DNA of 64,000 nucleotides from Daldinia sp. FL1419 (Eukaryota > Ascomycota > Sordariomycetes > Xylariales > Hypoxylaceae): positions 62,001-126,000 of the forward strand of contig MU623388.1 of assembly GCA_025201765.1 (NCBI GenBank). Reading direction: 5' to 3'. Below, one piece after another: positions 22,877-35,670 of the stretch. The notes beneath the pieces are model-generated. The model was not told the origin of the DNA. It saw only the letters and a list, made by a program, of their open reading frames with translations, and made no database searches. Both the position numbers and the translations under genes were made by a program. The first letter of the stretch is position 1. Each line of letters begins with the position of its first letter.

Positions 22877-25800
22877 ATGGCTACAAATAGCACTCGTGGT
22901 AACCCAATTAATGCATCCGAGGGTCCAGACAAGGTCGGCGAAGGTCCTCCACCTCCTGTAGCTGCCGATACCAAAAGTGCCGTAAAAGAAGCTGCGGGAC
23001 AGTCGGACGGTGCCGGTGTTCACGCCGCAGGCCAAGATGCCGGAGCTGCTTCCACTCAATCCAAGGCCGAACCCAAGGTCAAGACCGAAAAGGAGTTAGA
23101 AAAGGAGAGAAAAAAGGCCGAGAAGGCTGCCAAATTCGAACAGAAGAAGGCCAAAGCCGCCCAAGCTGCCCCTGCCGCGAATGCCAAGGCAAAGGACAAG
23201 AAGCCTAAAGCTCCCAAGGTCGAAGAAGAGCCTCTTCCTCCTTACGTCGAAGAGACCCCTCTTGGCGAGAAGAAGCGACTTAGATCCCTCGATGACCCCC
23301 AGCTAAAAGCCTACAATCCCGTCGCCGTCGAGAGCGCTTGGTACGAATGGTGGGAGAAGTCAGGCTTCTTCAAGCCCGAATTCACCCCTGAGGGCAAGGT
23401 CAAGGAGGAAGGATCCTTCGTCATCGTTATACCGCCCCCCAACGTGACGGGAGCACTACACATGGGCCACGCGTTGGGAAATTCCCTTCAGGATGTCATG
23501 ATCAGATGGAACCGTATGCACGGCAAGACGACACTATGGCTACCGGGTTGCGACCACGCCGGTATCAGCACCCAGAGCGTCGTCGAAAACATGTTCGTGC
23601 CGTTATTTTACCATTCTCCTTACGGGTACGTATACTAACTACCTTCTAGGCTATGGAGGCGTCAAGGCAAGACCCGGCACGATCTAGGCAGGAAAAAGTT
23701 TGTGGAGACCGTCTGGGAGTGGAAGGAGGATTACCACAAGCGGATTAACAATGCGCAACGCAAGATGGGTGGCTCAACCGACTGGAGCAGGGAGGCCTTT
23801 ACCATGGATAAGAACCTAAGTGCGGCTGTGACGGAGACGTTCGTAAAACTTCACGAAGAGGGAACCATCTACCGCGCGAACCGTCTCGTCAACTGGTGCA
23901 CCCAGCTGAACACGGCGCTTTCTAATCTGGAGGTCGACAACAAGGAGTTGGCTGGACGAACACTCCTCGAAGTACCTGGATACGACAAGAAGGTCGAGTT
24001 TGGTATAATTGTCCACTTCAAATATCCCATCGAAGGTACCAACGAGACGATCGAGGTGGCCACGACGCGTCCCGAGACACTGCTGGGTGACACAGGTATC
24101 GCCGTCCACCCCGAAGACGAACGATATAAGCACCTGGTTGGCAAGAACGCTGTCCACCCCTTTATCCAGGGTCGCTTGATGCCGATTGTGGCTGATGACT
24201 ACGTCGACAAGGACTTCGGTACTGGTGCCGTTAAGATTACCCCGGCCCACGACCCGAACGATTTCGCGCTCGGCCAACGACACAACCTGGAGTTCATCAA
24301 CATCTTGACCGACGATGGCCTCATGAATGAGAATGCCGGTCCCTACAAAGGCCAGAAGAGATTTGATGTAAGATATGCCATCCAAGATGCTCTTAAGGAG
24401 CGCGGATTGTACGTGGACAAGAAGGACAACCCGATGAAGGTACCTGTTTGCTCCAAGTCCAAGGATGTCATTGAGCCCATCATGAAGCCCCAGTGGTGGA
24501 TGAGGATGAAGGATCTAGCCGCCGAAGCGATCAAGGTTGTGAAAGACGGCCAGATCAAGATCAAGCCCGAAACGGCCGAGAATAGCTACTACAGATGGAT
24601 GGAGAACATCAACGACTGGTGTCTCTCCCGTCAGCTATGGTGGGGACACCAATGCCCCGTCTACTTCGCCAACGTCGAGGGCGAGACAGGCGACCGAGCA
24701 GACGACAAATTGTGGTTCTCGGGACGAACGGAGGAGGAAGCGCTAGCCAAGGCCGAGAAAGCCCTTCCCGGAAAGAAGTTTACGCTGGAGCGTGACGAGG
24801 ATGTGCTCGACACGTGGTTCTCTTCCGGATTATGGCCCTTCTCTACCCTTGGATGGCCAAACAAGACACATGATTTGGAGACGTTATACCCCACAAGCGT
24901 CCTCGAGACCGGATGGGACATCTTGTTCTTCTGGATCGCGAGAATGATCATGCTCGGTCTCAAGATGGTTGGAGAGATTCCTTTCCGCGAGGTTTACTGC
25001 CATTCGCTTGTGCGAGACTCGGAGGGAAGAAAGATGTCCAAGTCCTTAGGTAACGTCATAGATCCTCTCGATGTTATTAGCGGAATCCCCTTAGAACAAC
25101 TTCACGAGAAGCTGGAGATGGGTAATCTCCACCCTAGTGAAATTGAGAAGGCCAAGAAATACCAAAAGACTGCTTTCCCTGAGGGTATTCCACAATGCGG
25201 ATCTGACGCTCTTCGATTCTGCATGGTCAACTACACGACCGGCGGAGGAGACATCAACTTCGATATCAAGGTCATGCACGGTTACAGGAAGTTCTGTAAC
25301 AAGATCTACCAGGCCTCAAAGTTCGTGCTTGCCAAGCTAGACCAGGACTTTGTTCCCGAGAAGACCGGAAAGCCTACCGGCAAGGAATCGCTTGCCGAAA
25401 AGTGGATCTTACACAAGATGAACACTGCTACCAAGGAGATTAATGAAGCTATCGCAAACCGCGAGTTCAACAGGGCAACGACAACCGTGTATCAATACTG
25501 GTATAACCACCTTTGCGATGTGTATATCGAGAACTCGAAGGCTCTCATCCAAGATGGTACCGAGGAGGAGAAGCGCTCGGCTGTCAACACTCTATACACT
25601 GCGCTAGACACCGCGCTGAAGTTGATCCACCCCTTTATGCCCTTCCTTACGGAAGAATTATGGCAACGTCTCCCGCGTCGACCCGGCGACAAAACGCCGT
25701 CGATCATGCTGGCCAGGTACCCGGTGTACGATGCCGAATTAGACAACCCCGCTGCTGAAGCCGCCTACGAACTCGTCCTGGGTTGCTCTAAGGGTATTCG

Positions 25801-26307
25801 TTCGTTGATGGCTGAATACGCTCTTAAGGACGAAGCTAAAGGTAAACCCCTTCTGACCTTACCCTTCCGTCTGACCTTACGCTAACGCGAATATCTACAG
25901 TTTTCATACAAACCTACGATGAGACGGCGCACCAAACTGCTGTGGAACAGGTCCAATCCATCAAGTCTCTCAGCGGCAAGGGCGTGACGAACATCGAGGT
26001 GATCTCGGGTTCGGACGCGCGACCCGCGGGATGCGTAGCGTTCCCCGTGTCGAGCGCTGCAGCGGTATTCCTACACGTCAAGGGACGTGTGGACATTGAC
26101 GACGAAATCGCCAAGGCTAACAAGAAGCTCGACAAGACGCGCGCTGCTATCGCTAAGCAGCAGAAGCTCCTCTCCGACACGAATTACCAGGCGAAGGTGG
26201 CGGAAGCTCTGCAGGAGGCGGATAGGAAGAAGTTGGCCGATTTGGAGTCCGAGGCCAAGGGCTTCGAGGGTACGATTAAGCAGTTTGAGGGGTTGAAGTT
26301 GGAATAA
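22877..26307 (+). CDS. VAS1: Valyl-tRNA synthetase (cytosolic, possibly also mitochondrial)
   Basis: Class Ia synthetase joining valine to tRNA-Val. Exons 22877-23592, 23650-25841 and 25901-26307 (57- and 59-bp introns with ACTAACT and GCTAACG branch sites) give 1104 aa, the size of yeast Vas1. The splice joins restore QSVVENMLWRRQGKTRHD and DEAKVFIQTYDE. Order: disordered Lys/Ala/Glu-rich N-terminal extension (about 1-145), catalytic domain with HMGH 195-198, editing domain with GTGAVKITPAHDPNDF, KMSKS 700-704, anticodon-binding domain, and a C-terminal coiled coil (about 1030-1100). Start: ATG 22877 is the first in-frame ATG, but the frame is open for 42 codons upstream and reads as an Arg-rich, acid-free peptide, so a non-AUG-started mitochondrial form is possible. 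In Neurospora one gene (cyt-20/un-3) supplies both compartments. Confidence 0.96.
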
Positions 26308-26461
26308 GATAGCGGAGGGGCTGAGAAATTGCAGAAAAAGGGTCCGGGATGGAATTAACTAAGATTTCAGTCTTGAGTTGCGTCTATGTAGAGATGGATG
26401 TTCTTGGTCAAATGAAAAAAAAAAAAAAAAAAGATTTCAATGAAACTCTTGTAGTCCATGA

Positions 26462-26494
26462 TGCTGCTGCTGCTGCTGCTGCTACTACTACTAC
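26462..26494 (+). repeat. (TGC)7(TAC)4 trinucleotide array
   Basis: Seven TGC units followed directly by four TAC units, then imperfect TAA/TAC. It lies about 155 bp after the valyl-tRNA synthetase stop codon, probably in or just beyond its 3' UTR. Confidence 0.9.
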
Positions 26495-27023
26495 TAATAA
26501 TACGTGAAGAAGTACAGTAAGCTAGGTAGGTAGGTTAGGAGAATATCAACCAAGTTAATCAGAGGTAACTGTTATAGAATAATCGCCCAACTTATGTATG
26601 TAGTATATATAGTATACATAAACCTCGAAGCCCCCGCTCCGCATCTTCCTCACAGGCTCACTATACCATAGGGCGCCAACACAGTACCTACTATATTCCG
26701 TTCTAGCCCCGTCCTGTTATTTATTATTGTTGTTGTTGTAATTGCTGTTATAAGTAGGTAGGTAGGCAGGACTTATGGAAGGAAGCCTTGAAGCCGCTCG
26801 AGCTAGCTAAGTACCTAGCTAGGTTAGGTATTTTAGCCCCTCCCCAGGAGTACCTCGCAGGTAAGCGCGTAAATGTTCCGGAAGCGTGGTTTCGTTTCGT
26901 TTTGTTTTGGTCCGTGTCGCATCGGCCGAAATCGGCTTCGTGTGGCGGGGATGGTGTTTGTGATGTAGAGATGGAGAATAAAGAAGGGGGGGAGGGTCTG
27001 GGCTGGGGATGGTATGGGGGGAA

Positions 27024-27043
27024 TTGGTTGGTTGGTTGGTTGG
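27024..27043 (+). repeat. (TTGG)5 tetranucleotide repeat
   Basis: Five perfect copies, followed by T/A-rich DNA (TTTTTA units) to about 27061. Confidence 0.85.
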
Positions 27044-27765
27044 ATTTTTATTTTTATTTTTGCTGGTACGAGGTTGGATACCTACCTATGGATAGATGGG
27101 TTAGTCTAAGATAGATAGAAGAATGATTGAACGCGGTGTAGTCCGAATTATTGGGTTGGTTTGACCGTGGTCGGGTAGGTATTTAAAGTAGTAGTTGAAA
27201 GAGCACGTAAATGTATACAATCTCATCCCCGTAATAGATATTTGAAATGTTTTGCATTGGTATTCGATAGTGTCAGTGGTATATGACCCCATCCTAACTA
27301 ACACACCTTCGTCATCGACATCCATCGATATCCATCCACCACTATCTCACCCTCACTTTCACCCCCTTCAAATCATCACAAACTTATAAACCTCTCCTCT
27401 CCTCTCCAACCAGAGACTATAAACACACCAAATCCAACTCTCCACTCAACACCCAACGCCATGCCTACAAGCACGTAGAAACCAGAAAAAAAAAAACCCC
27501 CCAAGACCATTTCCGTATATATCCTAGACCCATCCAGGATTTTTACCTTTTTTTTCCGGGCTCGAACAGATGAAAAATATATAGTAACAACCGAATTTAA
27601 ATATGTATATATATAAAAGGAGAAGGATAAAAACTGATGGGTATTATGTAATAACACACGCGCATTTTACGAGTAAAATAAGTGTAACAGAATAGTCGAC
27701 GACGAAGGCGAGCTCTCCGGGGTTCGCTACGAGTAGAGGTATATAAAGGGCGGCACGTAAGAAAC

Positions 27766-29637
27766 CTATTCTCTGCCCCCATCGCTGCCCTCGCTACCCT
27801 GCGTAGCTGCGTCGGCGGCCTTTTTGGCAGCGGCCTCCTTCGCGGGGGCTCGGGCCGAGGCGCCCATCTTCTCTTGCTCCTTTTCGAGAGCTAGGCCGTT
27901 CGTGTTTGCCATGTGTTGGTGCTCCTCGATTCCGTGTTGCGGGATAATTCTGTGACCGTCCGCGGTAGGCTCCTCCTTGGCAGGAGTCCATGCTAGGAAA
28001 TCGCGGCGTACTTCAACATAGTCGTAAGCGAATTCGCCGAGTTGGTCGTCATCCATACCGAGGAGCTCGGCTTCCTCAGTAGCACGTAAGTGTAAGCCGG
28101 GTACGAGGTCGATAAGCTTGGCGATGATGGCGGACATAACAAATGAGTACGCGCAGGCGGCGACGATGTAGGCAATCTGGATGTATAGCTGAGCGTAGTG
28201 GTGGTCGATCCAACCGCCGGGTAGTGCTCCGTTGTTGACACCGTCTAAGCCGATGATGTAGTTTGCGCCAAATAGAGCGTTAAATACGAGTCCGACAATA
28301 CCACCGATACCGTGCTCAGCGAATACGTCGAGGGAGTCGTCAATCCGGACAAGGAACTTAACTATTTTCAACGCGTTAGTACAATTTATTGCGATTGTGA
28401 TTTTCAATATAGCGTACCCTTGGTGCCAAAATTACAGCACACACCAGTGACAACACCCAAGATGATCGAGGCCCAGGGAGGAATAAAACCGGAAGCGGGA
28501 GTAGCCGCGACGAGGCCAGAAATGACACCGGAACACCATCCGACCATCGACCATTTCCTCGCAAGACGGAAATCGAGCAGACACCAAGTCATCGCGGCAA
28601 AAGTAGCCGTTAGGCAAGAATTCCAGCACGCCATCGTAGCCCTTAGGTTAGCTCCGAATGCAGAACCGCCGTTAAAGCCGAGCCAACCGAACCAGAGGAA
28701 AACGGTACCGAGCGTAACGAGGGAAACATTATGAGGCCGGAAGTTAAGCATCATCTTTTCGTGACGGCGGCCGAGAACCCACGAGTAAGCTAGAGCAGAC
28801 AGACCAGAACCGATCTCGACGGGGCCACCTCCAGCGTAGTCGAGAACACCGTAGTTGAAAGCCCATCCATGAATATTCCAAACCCAGCAGGCGAGGGGGC
28901 AGTATACGAGGGTAGCCCAGAAGAAGACGAAGACCATGGCGGGAAGCATGCGACCTCGTTCTGCTACGGCGCCAATAACGAGAGCTGCAGTAACAGCGCA
29001 GAACATCATCTAATCGCGTATTAGCCATCCCATTCCAAGCCACGAATAACCAAAACTCCAATTATTTCAACTAAAAAAAGGGGGGGAGGAGGCGTACCTG
29101 ATAAAACGAGTACAACAACTCCGGAATAAGCGGCGACCCGGGCGACGGCTTCGCGAGGGTATTCATGAGACCGAAGTGGTGTAAGTCGCCGATGAAGCCG
29201 TTGGTGGCCGTGGAGCTGAAGGCGAGGGAGTAGCCCCAAAAGTACCACTGGAAGATGACGACGCTAAACGACATCATGACGACCCAGATCAGCGACAGGG
29301 CCGACTTCCTCCTCGACAGGCCCGAGTACAGAAACGCGATTCCCGGAACCATTAGTAGCACCATGCACGCCGACACGATGATGAAGGCCTGGTCGCCCGA
29401 TTGGTACCATTGGTTTAGGTTCTCGGTGCCTGGGTGAGAAGGGGGTCAGTTTTCGGTCTTGCTCGATGGAAGAAGCTTCTCGTCTCCGTTGCTGCTGCTT
29501 CTTCTTCTCCTCTCTCCCGGGTGTAGTATAATTGGAAAATTGCGATTGTACATACTAGAATCTCCGCCGGTCTCGGGATTAGAGCCGTTAAACTCGGTGG
29601 GCGCACCCGTCCACGTGTAGGAGGGCGACCACGACAT
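27766..29637 (-). CDS. Ammonium transporter (Mep/Amt family, Mep1-like filter)
   Basis: Plasma-membrane channel-like importer of ammonium, 533 aa. Exons on the minus strand: 29637-29556, 29429-29098, 29009-28418, 28361-27766; introns of 126, 88 and 56 bp with normal ends restore GGDSSTENLNQWYQ, YSFYQMMFCAVTA and CCNFGTKVKFLVRIDD. The start is the ATG at 29637; the upstream frame opens only at a TTG. Eleven membrane helices are expected. The family signature LDYAGGGPVEIGSG begins at Leu194; Asp195 aligns with AmtB Asp160, and position 203 (AmtB His168) is Glu, as in yeast Mep1/Mep3 and unlike Mep2. The second pore His is His352 (AEHG). The cytoplasmic tail of about 110 residues is long and Ala/Lys/Glu-rich. 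This points to a MeaA/Mep1-type transporter. GATA sites upstream suggest nitrogen control. Confidence 0.95.
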
Positions 29638-30021
29638 GATGCCGGTTAATGGTCGGGAGGAATCTCGCAAGTCGACGAATTTCTCAAAAACCAAAACCGT
29701 CGTCGATTTCCAGCAATGCCTATAATAATAATAACAACCGCCTCGGAGGTTTCAATGGCGACCGGGTGGATATCGGGAGAGCTTCTAGGTGAGCTTCTAG
29801 GTAAGGTAGCTCGGTAACGATGATGTCGAGGGAGGCGAGGAGGAAAAGTAAGAAATGGGATCGAGGCGACATATATGACAGAGAAGAGAAGGAGAGAGAA
29901 GCGGTAGACGGAAGTGGACTCTTTTCGACTTTTAGATTTAAAATCTAGTCAAGCCAGTCAAGTTGGACTTTAATCGTTCGGCCAGACTCTTAACAGAGAA
30001 AGAACGGAACCAAATTTGGGA

Positions 30022-30037
30022 AGATAGATAACTATCG
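30022..30037 (-). promoter_or_regulatory. Triple GATA-factor site cluster upstream of the ammonium transporter
   Basis: AGATAG (30022-30027), AGATAA (30026-30031) and CTATCG (32-37, CGATAG on the other strand) pack three GATA cores into 16 bp about 390 bp before the transporter start. AreA/NIT2 factors bind paired GATA sites at nitrogen-repressed genes, including ammonium transporters. A CCAAT pentamer follows at 30040-30044. Confidence 0.5.
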
Positions 30038-31084
30038 GACCAATCAGATGTTTCGGTCTTACCTGTAATTGTATGTAATCGAGCATTGAGCATACAAGGG
30101 TTAGGTTGCTAGGTGCTGCACCCCAAACCCTGATGATGACTGGGTACCTATAGGCTTCCAAGGTTTCCCGAATTGTTGTAAGGGTCGTAAGGGTTATAAG
30201 GTTCAAAAAGTGAGGAAACCCCCATGTACCTAGCGCACCTACCTTGCCTCACCTCACCTTGTTACCTTCCATGGTCCATTCGACTCTTGGGTTAGGTAGG
30301 TACCTACTCCACTGGAGGCTTACACGCATGTACTCCCGTATTTACAGGGAGTACCTACATAGAAAGTACTTTGTATGGATTCCCTATTACTAGTTAGTTA
30401 CCTAACCTAGGTAGTTCCGGCGGTGCGAAAAAGGCGTCGTTAATTGAGCGACATCGCAAGTTCAGGGCGCGTTAGAAACCCTTTATCTAGGGACCGTAGT
30501 TTCAAGAAGAATAACTAACCTAGTTGAATATAAGAGAAAACAACTAATACCGAGTCCCTTTTTGTATGTTTTTGTATTTTTATTTTAATTTTTAATTTTT
30601 TATACCTCACCTCAGGGTCCTCGAGCCAGACCTACCATCTAATATAATTACAGGTGACGCTGCGGTTGTATGGAAATATCACAGTAACATCCTGCCGGTA
30701 ATACTTCGTGGTTACTCAAGCCCAATCCCCTTAGGTTCCCATTTCCATCCCGTTGGGATTCAGATCTCTGTTTCAAATCAGCCGGTAACACGCTAGAGTG
30801 GATAAGAACCCTCCGACTGGATGACGATGACGATGAATAAATAGTATGAGCCAAACCTATAGCTGAAGATCAATCAATTAATGTACGTATAGTTCGTAAT
30901 GCTGCACCTAACCTAGGTAATTGAATCCCGGAGAGAAACTTGCTGCTATCCACTTTAAGAGGATTGATGCTTATGGCGTTCGTCCGTCTCTTATTCTAGA
31001 CATATTTCGATATTACGGGGGGTGCGTGGAGTTTCTCGGTAGCCGCAGCGCCAAGGGGGCTTATTGTATGTATGTATTATTATT

Positions 31085-31104
31085 TTTGCTTTGCTTTGCT
31101 TTGC
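31085..31104 (+). repeat. (TTTGC)4 repeat
   Basis: Four perfect 5-bp units in intergenic DNA. Confidence 0.85.
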
Positions 31105-33396
31105 TTTGTCAATGGTGTTAACTAAAAAATGTCTAATTACCTTGGCTAGAATGTCCAATATTGATTAACTTAGTAGTTAGTTCCCTCTCCACATTTTCAT
31201 GACTTCATAGAATCGAGGGATCCCAAATCCCCCCCTTATCCCTTCTATTTTCAAATAGCGTCACCATATAAAAGAATCCACGAAAATCGATTTATTGTTT
31301 TCTCTTCTCCTCACCGTCGTCGTCAGAAAAACCCAAGTCCAAGGGTCCGTCAATGCACGTCCCCTAGCTTCTAGCTAAGAGAAGCTCGAGCCTCTAGATC
31401 GCGTGGGACGGGAGTATCTGTTACGAAATAGTTTGTCCGCTTCCCTGCAAACCATTTGCAACGCTCTCGGAGCAGGCGAATGGGAGCTTCAGCTTTCAGC
31501 CCGAACAATTCCTATCTCTGCTGTATCGTGGATGAGTCGCGCGCGATGGGGCTGAGATCGGAACAAGCCCGTTCAAACTGGGGACTCAGAGAACAAGGGG
31601 GAATGAAAAGATGCTTTCGTCGAGACACCGTCGAAGCTTAAACAATTAGCCGCAAGCTTTTGAAACTTGGCAACTTGATTTTTGTCTTGCGTACTTTGTA
31701 AACGTCTTCGTTTCAAGTACGCACTTATCGTAATTACCTTCACATGTAAATCAACGTTTTACAAGGTATTAACGATATGTTGATTAGCCACGGAAACAAG
31801 CTTAACTCAAATGGATGGCACATCCCGCGCTGGTCGAACCTAGATACGACGAGTAAACGAGGTATTTTGTTTCCCCCCTTCCTTTATTTTATCAGTCTCT
31901 CAGGTCCTCAATCTCTCTCTTTTATTTTTTTTTCTTCGGCAGGACTTCTCAGAGACAGGGGATCGTTAGTGGCGGGATCGACATTAGGCCCAATTGCTTA
32001 ATTGAGACCGAGTAAAATCTCCAAGTACCGTCTTAACAATTTCCGACTTGGGGTTCCATTTGAATGATGAATGATGTCAAGCCGTCGACGCTTCGATTAC
32101 TACTCCTCGGGCTAATGCCAAACATTCGGCACGCTTCCAGAACCAATACGTCTTCGAGCCAGTTGAATTCAAGTAGCTGCCGTTTGTAAATGTGTCAGTG
32201 TTACTCGAGTCGCTTGAGACGACAGGTAGTATGTAGACAGCCGCATCGTTTCACAGTCTCGTGTTGCAAAAAAACGAGGAAGCGTGCATTAAGGCTGTCG
32301 GAAATTAGTATATTAGTTGGCCCTGGGCTGAGGAGCTGAATCGGGCTCCGTTTGGGTCCTCCTTGGGCGTATCTATCTCGTCAAGCCCGTCAAGTAACTC
32401 TCTCGCCTCCTCAAGTCAGAAAGTTTACCTTATCGAATGACAAAGTCAGCCCCACCAATCCCCGGAAATAATTAAGTGACCCGCACAGGACTAAACCACG
32501 AATGGAAAGGCTAGCTCAAGCCTTATCTTTGATTTATCGCCCAATCAGCTGTTGCTTCTTCTTCTATTGATTTATCATTACCCTACGAAATCGCGTCTTG
32601 GCATCCGATCTGGATACATATCCAAGGTACGTACCCAAGCCAAGATACACCTACCGCTAGCCGCATGTACCTACGCCAAGGTACACACACATATGGAAAT
32701 ACGGGTAGGATGTATTCTCATGGACTCACTTCACGCCGTTAACCGTTTGATTTATAAATATGAAACAGAATATCAGCTTCTTAGGATCTGATATCTAACA
32801 GGTAGGTTATGTTAGAAAGACGATGTGTATCTTCAATTCCATGCTATCCTTATTACTTTCATTATCACCTTGCTCAATTTCACAACTCTTGCATCTCTCG
32901 TCTATAAGCAAAGCTAGGCTCTCAAATCACCGCGTCATTTTCATACGTAAGAGTCTTGCTCAGGAAGCGAATGTCTGCCCGTATGCGTATGCTTCAAGGT
33001 TGCCCTAGTCCATATGGCTTCTTCTAGAAACCAATCCCTGTCTGGCCAACCTGGCTCCCCCACGGGACAGCTGCAGTGGCATTTCATACCTACCTCTTAT
33101 GTAGTGTGTATCTAGTCGTACAATAGCTGAAGAGCTAAGCTAATCATACCAAGTTAGGCTTTATTTATGCCACTCTCTCTGCTTGTTGCTAGTTCCATTC
33201 CTTTATCAAGGCTTCACGCAACAGCCATGCATCATGACAAATGATTCCGCAGCCTCGCCCGTCCTCCCTTTTCCTTATGCAACCTTAAAACGCCCCCTGG
33301 TTCAGTCCAGCATCGATACATAAACACCCCACGAAAACCCTTGGGTATCTCGAAAAAATAACATTGAAATGAGAAGAGAAAGGGAGTCGGTGGCCC

Positions 33397-35670
33397 TTAA
33401 ATAATAGAGAGAACATCTGTTGATGAGTCTCGGGAAATCTCGTAACTGAGGATTCTAAGATCGTAGTAGTGAAGCATGATGCGATATCGTCTTCGACCGA
33501 CAGGTCCGGATGCCCGCTCTACATTCCCAGAGAACGGCACTGGCCCGACGGCTACCCCTAGCAAGGGGCAGATAGGCCGCATGTCATTATCCTCGTCTCG
33601 TTTGAGAGGTAAAATGGCCTCGACTTTGAAGCCGCGCTTGAATAAGAATCGCCTGGGGGGCCGTGTCAGAGTGACAAGAGCTACTCGTCCGCACAATGAT
33701 CCGGCTACGACCAACGACAGCTCCGGGATGTGTATGAGATTCGCCAGGCGTTCGTGCGACATTCTCATCAAAGGAAGTACCGCGTGCGGAGGTCGAGACT
33801 GGTCGATCACTTTCTCAAACATGACGCTTATGCCGTCCTCCTCGAAGCTGCGAAGCTGAATGTCAAGCTCGTACGTCCGTAAGATACTACTTCCATCCTT
33901 TAAAATGGTCCTAGGCCCTTTGGCATGCACAATTCTAGCTCCCCCTGGCTGAGACTCCTGCGCGACGTCCGGGTCGGGAACCTTCATCTTTTGGTCGAAC
34001 TCGAACCACGAGCCCCCGGGTGGCGACCCCCTATGTTCAACGGGATTGAACGAGAATCGAGAAATTTTATCCCATCTCACCCACGGATGAACCGTCGAAT
34101 TGTCTCTCACGTTTTTAATACCTCTACTGATATCAAACCAGTTCCCTATGTTGCCATTAGTCACGTATCTAATATTGTCCTTTTCCAGGCCAAGAGAATC
34201 CCGATAATCAGTTGTCGGGAGGAAACTACTTTCGGGGAGTACAAGCACGCCCCAACCGCGAGGCCTGTCTTTGGTTAGCACATTCACGATAATATGTCAA
34301 CATGGGCTAAACTCACTTGCGGGAGTCGTAGTGTACCACTCTTGGCGATCGAGCCGAGCAGAGGTCCTTGATCTGGACAACATTCTTGCCATAAAAGTGC
34401 CAAATGTCCATGATCCAGAGGGTTCCGTTGATATCTATTGCTATGATACTGTCTGCTTCTCCGTTTTGATCATTGCTAAAGGCGATATTCGGGATATTGC
34501 TTCCGTTGGGGCCGGTTTCTAAGATAATTCTCCAGTTAGCATCTCGACGTCGGATTGCATTTTCTAACGAAACCGCTTGTTGGTCCGTTAACACTTCCGG
34601 AGGCCTGCCGTTTGCGTGCTTGATGACGTTCCGAAAGAATTCAACCGAGTCGACTTCGGGTTTATGTCTGTAATGTTCGCCGGTCAAGGCAAAGATGAAG
34701 ACACAGACGTTGTGGTTGTTGGAGCTAACGGCTATGAGGCGAGAATTCTTGTGCACCGCAAGCCCCCAGGCACTCTTCCCGACATTTTCGTGAAAGAAAG
34801 GTTTCGGAGTGATTTCTTCATCTCGACCTTCTGTCTCACGGCGCAAAAGCTCCTTCTCGATAGACCGAGTGTAGTAGCCGATGACATCACCGTCGTCGTA
34901 GGCGAGCAATAAGATTTCCTCATCGCCGAAATCACCGACGATTAGATGATTTACCTGATGAGGGAAGACGTTATCTAGGTAGCCGCCAACGATACGACTA
35001 ATCCCGCTAGGTTCCGGTTGTAAGATCAGGTCGGGCTCAGCGGGCAAAGAGTTCGTAATGCAGCTTCGGGGCCTAGAGACGTATATCTTGTCCGTATATG
35101 CCACCATGTAAATATTATAGACTTGCGATAGCGCCGTAAGGTTCAACCTCCACGTGGCGATGCGCGGAGGGCCCTCTTCTTCCATTGCGCCATCCTGCTC
35201 TGTGGCAAGTTCTTGGTCGTCGAAGTCATCAAAGTCGTCTATCATAGGTGTCAGGAACCCGTCCATGTCATCCGAGGACATAGCGTCCAATTCATTGGCT
35301 TGTATACTTTCTATAAAGGCAAAATCGCCTGCTATAAAGGCTTGAGTCGCACCCTCAAAGTCGTTGTCGATTTCTATGTCGACCTCGCCGTCTTCGTCGA
35401 TATCTTCCTCCGATTCACTGGTATCATCGATACTTTGCTCATCCGCATTCGAGGTCTGGGTAAGATCCACGGCCACGGCGGGATGGTTAGCTTCGAAAGG
35501 TATCCGTATGGACATGGAGATGCGATGCTACAAACCAAACGGTTAGCAAGAATATCTATCTAGAGTAAGCAACCGGGCAAGCTCGACGAGGCGCTTACCC
35601 TCTTGCGACCGGTCTCGCAGTAGCATTTGCTCACTTGGAGCTCCCCCACGGAGCTCGCGTCCTTCGCCAT
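33397..35670 (-). CDS. CRT10-like WD40-type protein
   Basis: Predicted 716 aa. Exons on the minus strand: 35670-35599, 35527-34317, 34264-33397. Intron 2 (52 bp, GTGAGT donor, GCTAAC branch) joins VVHYDSRKPRGWGVLV. Intron 1 (71 bp, GTAAGC donor, GCTAAC branch) adds a 24-codon first exon; without it the ATG at 35515 would give 688 aa. An acidic Asp/Glu-rich stretch (about 50-130) precedes the conserved part: WRLNLTALSQVYNIYMVAY, EILLLAYDDGDVIGYYT, FFHENVGKSAWGLAVH, then SLVVAGSLCGRVALVTLTR near the C-terminus. These blocks match, from memory, the fungal CRT10 family. Yeast Crt10 affects ribonucleotide reductase transcription and associates with the Rtt101-Mms22 ubiquitin ligase; whether this protein does so is inference. 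The family call is good, the first exon is moderately supported. Confidence 0.8.

Larger units (their letters stand above)
26308..27765. other. Convergent intergenic region with microsatellites
   Basis: About 1.5 kb between the 3' ends of the synthetase (+) and ammonium transporter (-) genes; presumably holds both 3' UTRs. It contains A18 at 26415-26432, a trinucleotide array at 26462-26494 and (TTGG)5 at 27024-27043. No gene seen. Confidence 0.6.
29638..33396. other. Intergenic region between ammonium transporter and CRT10-like gene
   Basis: About 3.8 kb. The left 400-500 bp are the promoter of the minus-strand transporter (GATA cluster annotated separately). The remainder has TAGGTA/TACCTA words (30240-30420), T-rich stretches (30560-30600, 31920-31935) and a TTTGC repeat. 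No frame with recognisable coding content. Confidence 0.6.

Noticed and set aside
18364..29637. Biosynthetic gene cluster around the P450
   Set aside because: The P450 is the housekeeping sterol demethylase and the neighbours are a tRNA synthetase, a DUF3074 protein and a transporter; no core biosynthetic enzyme is present.
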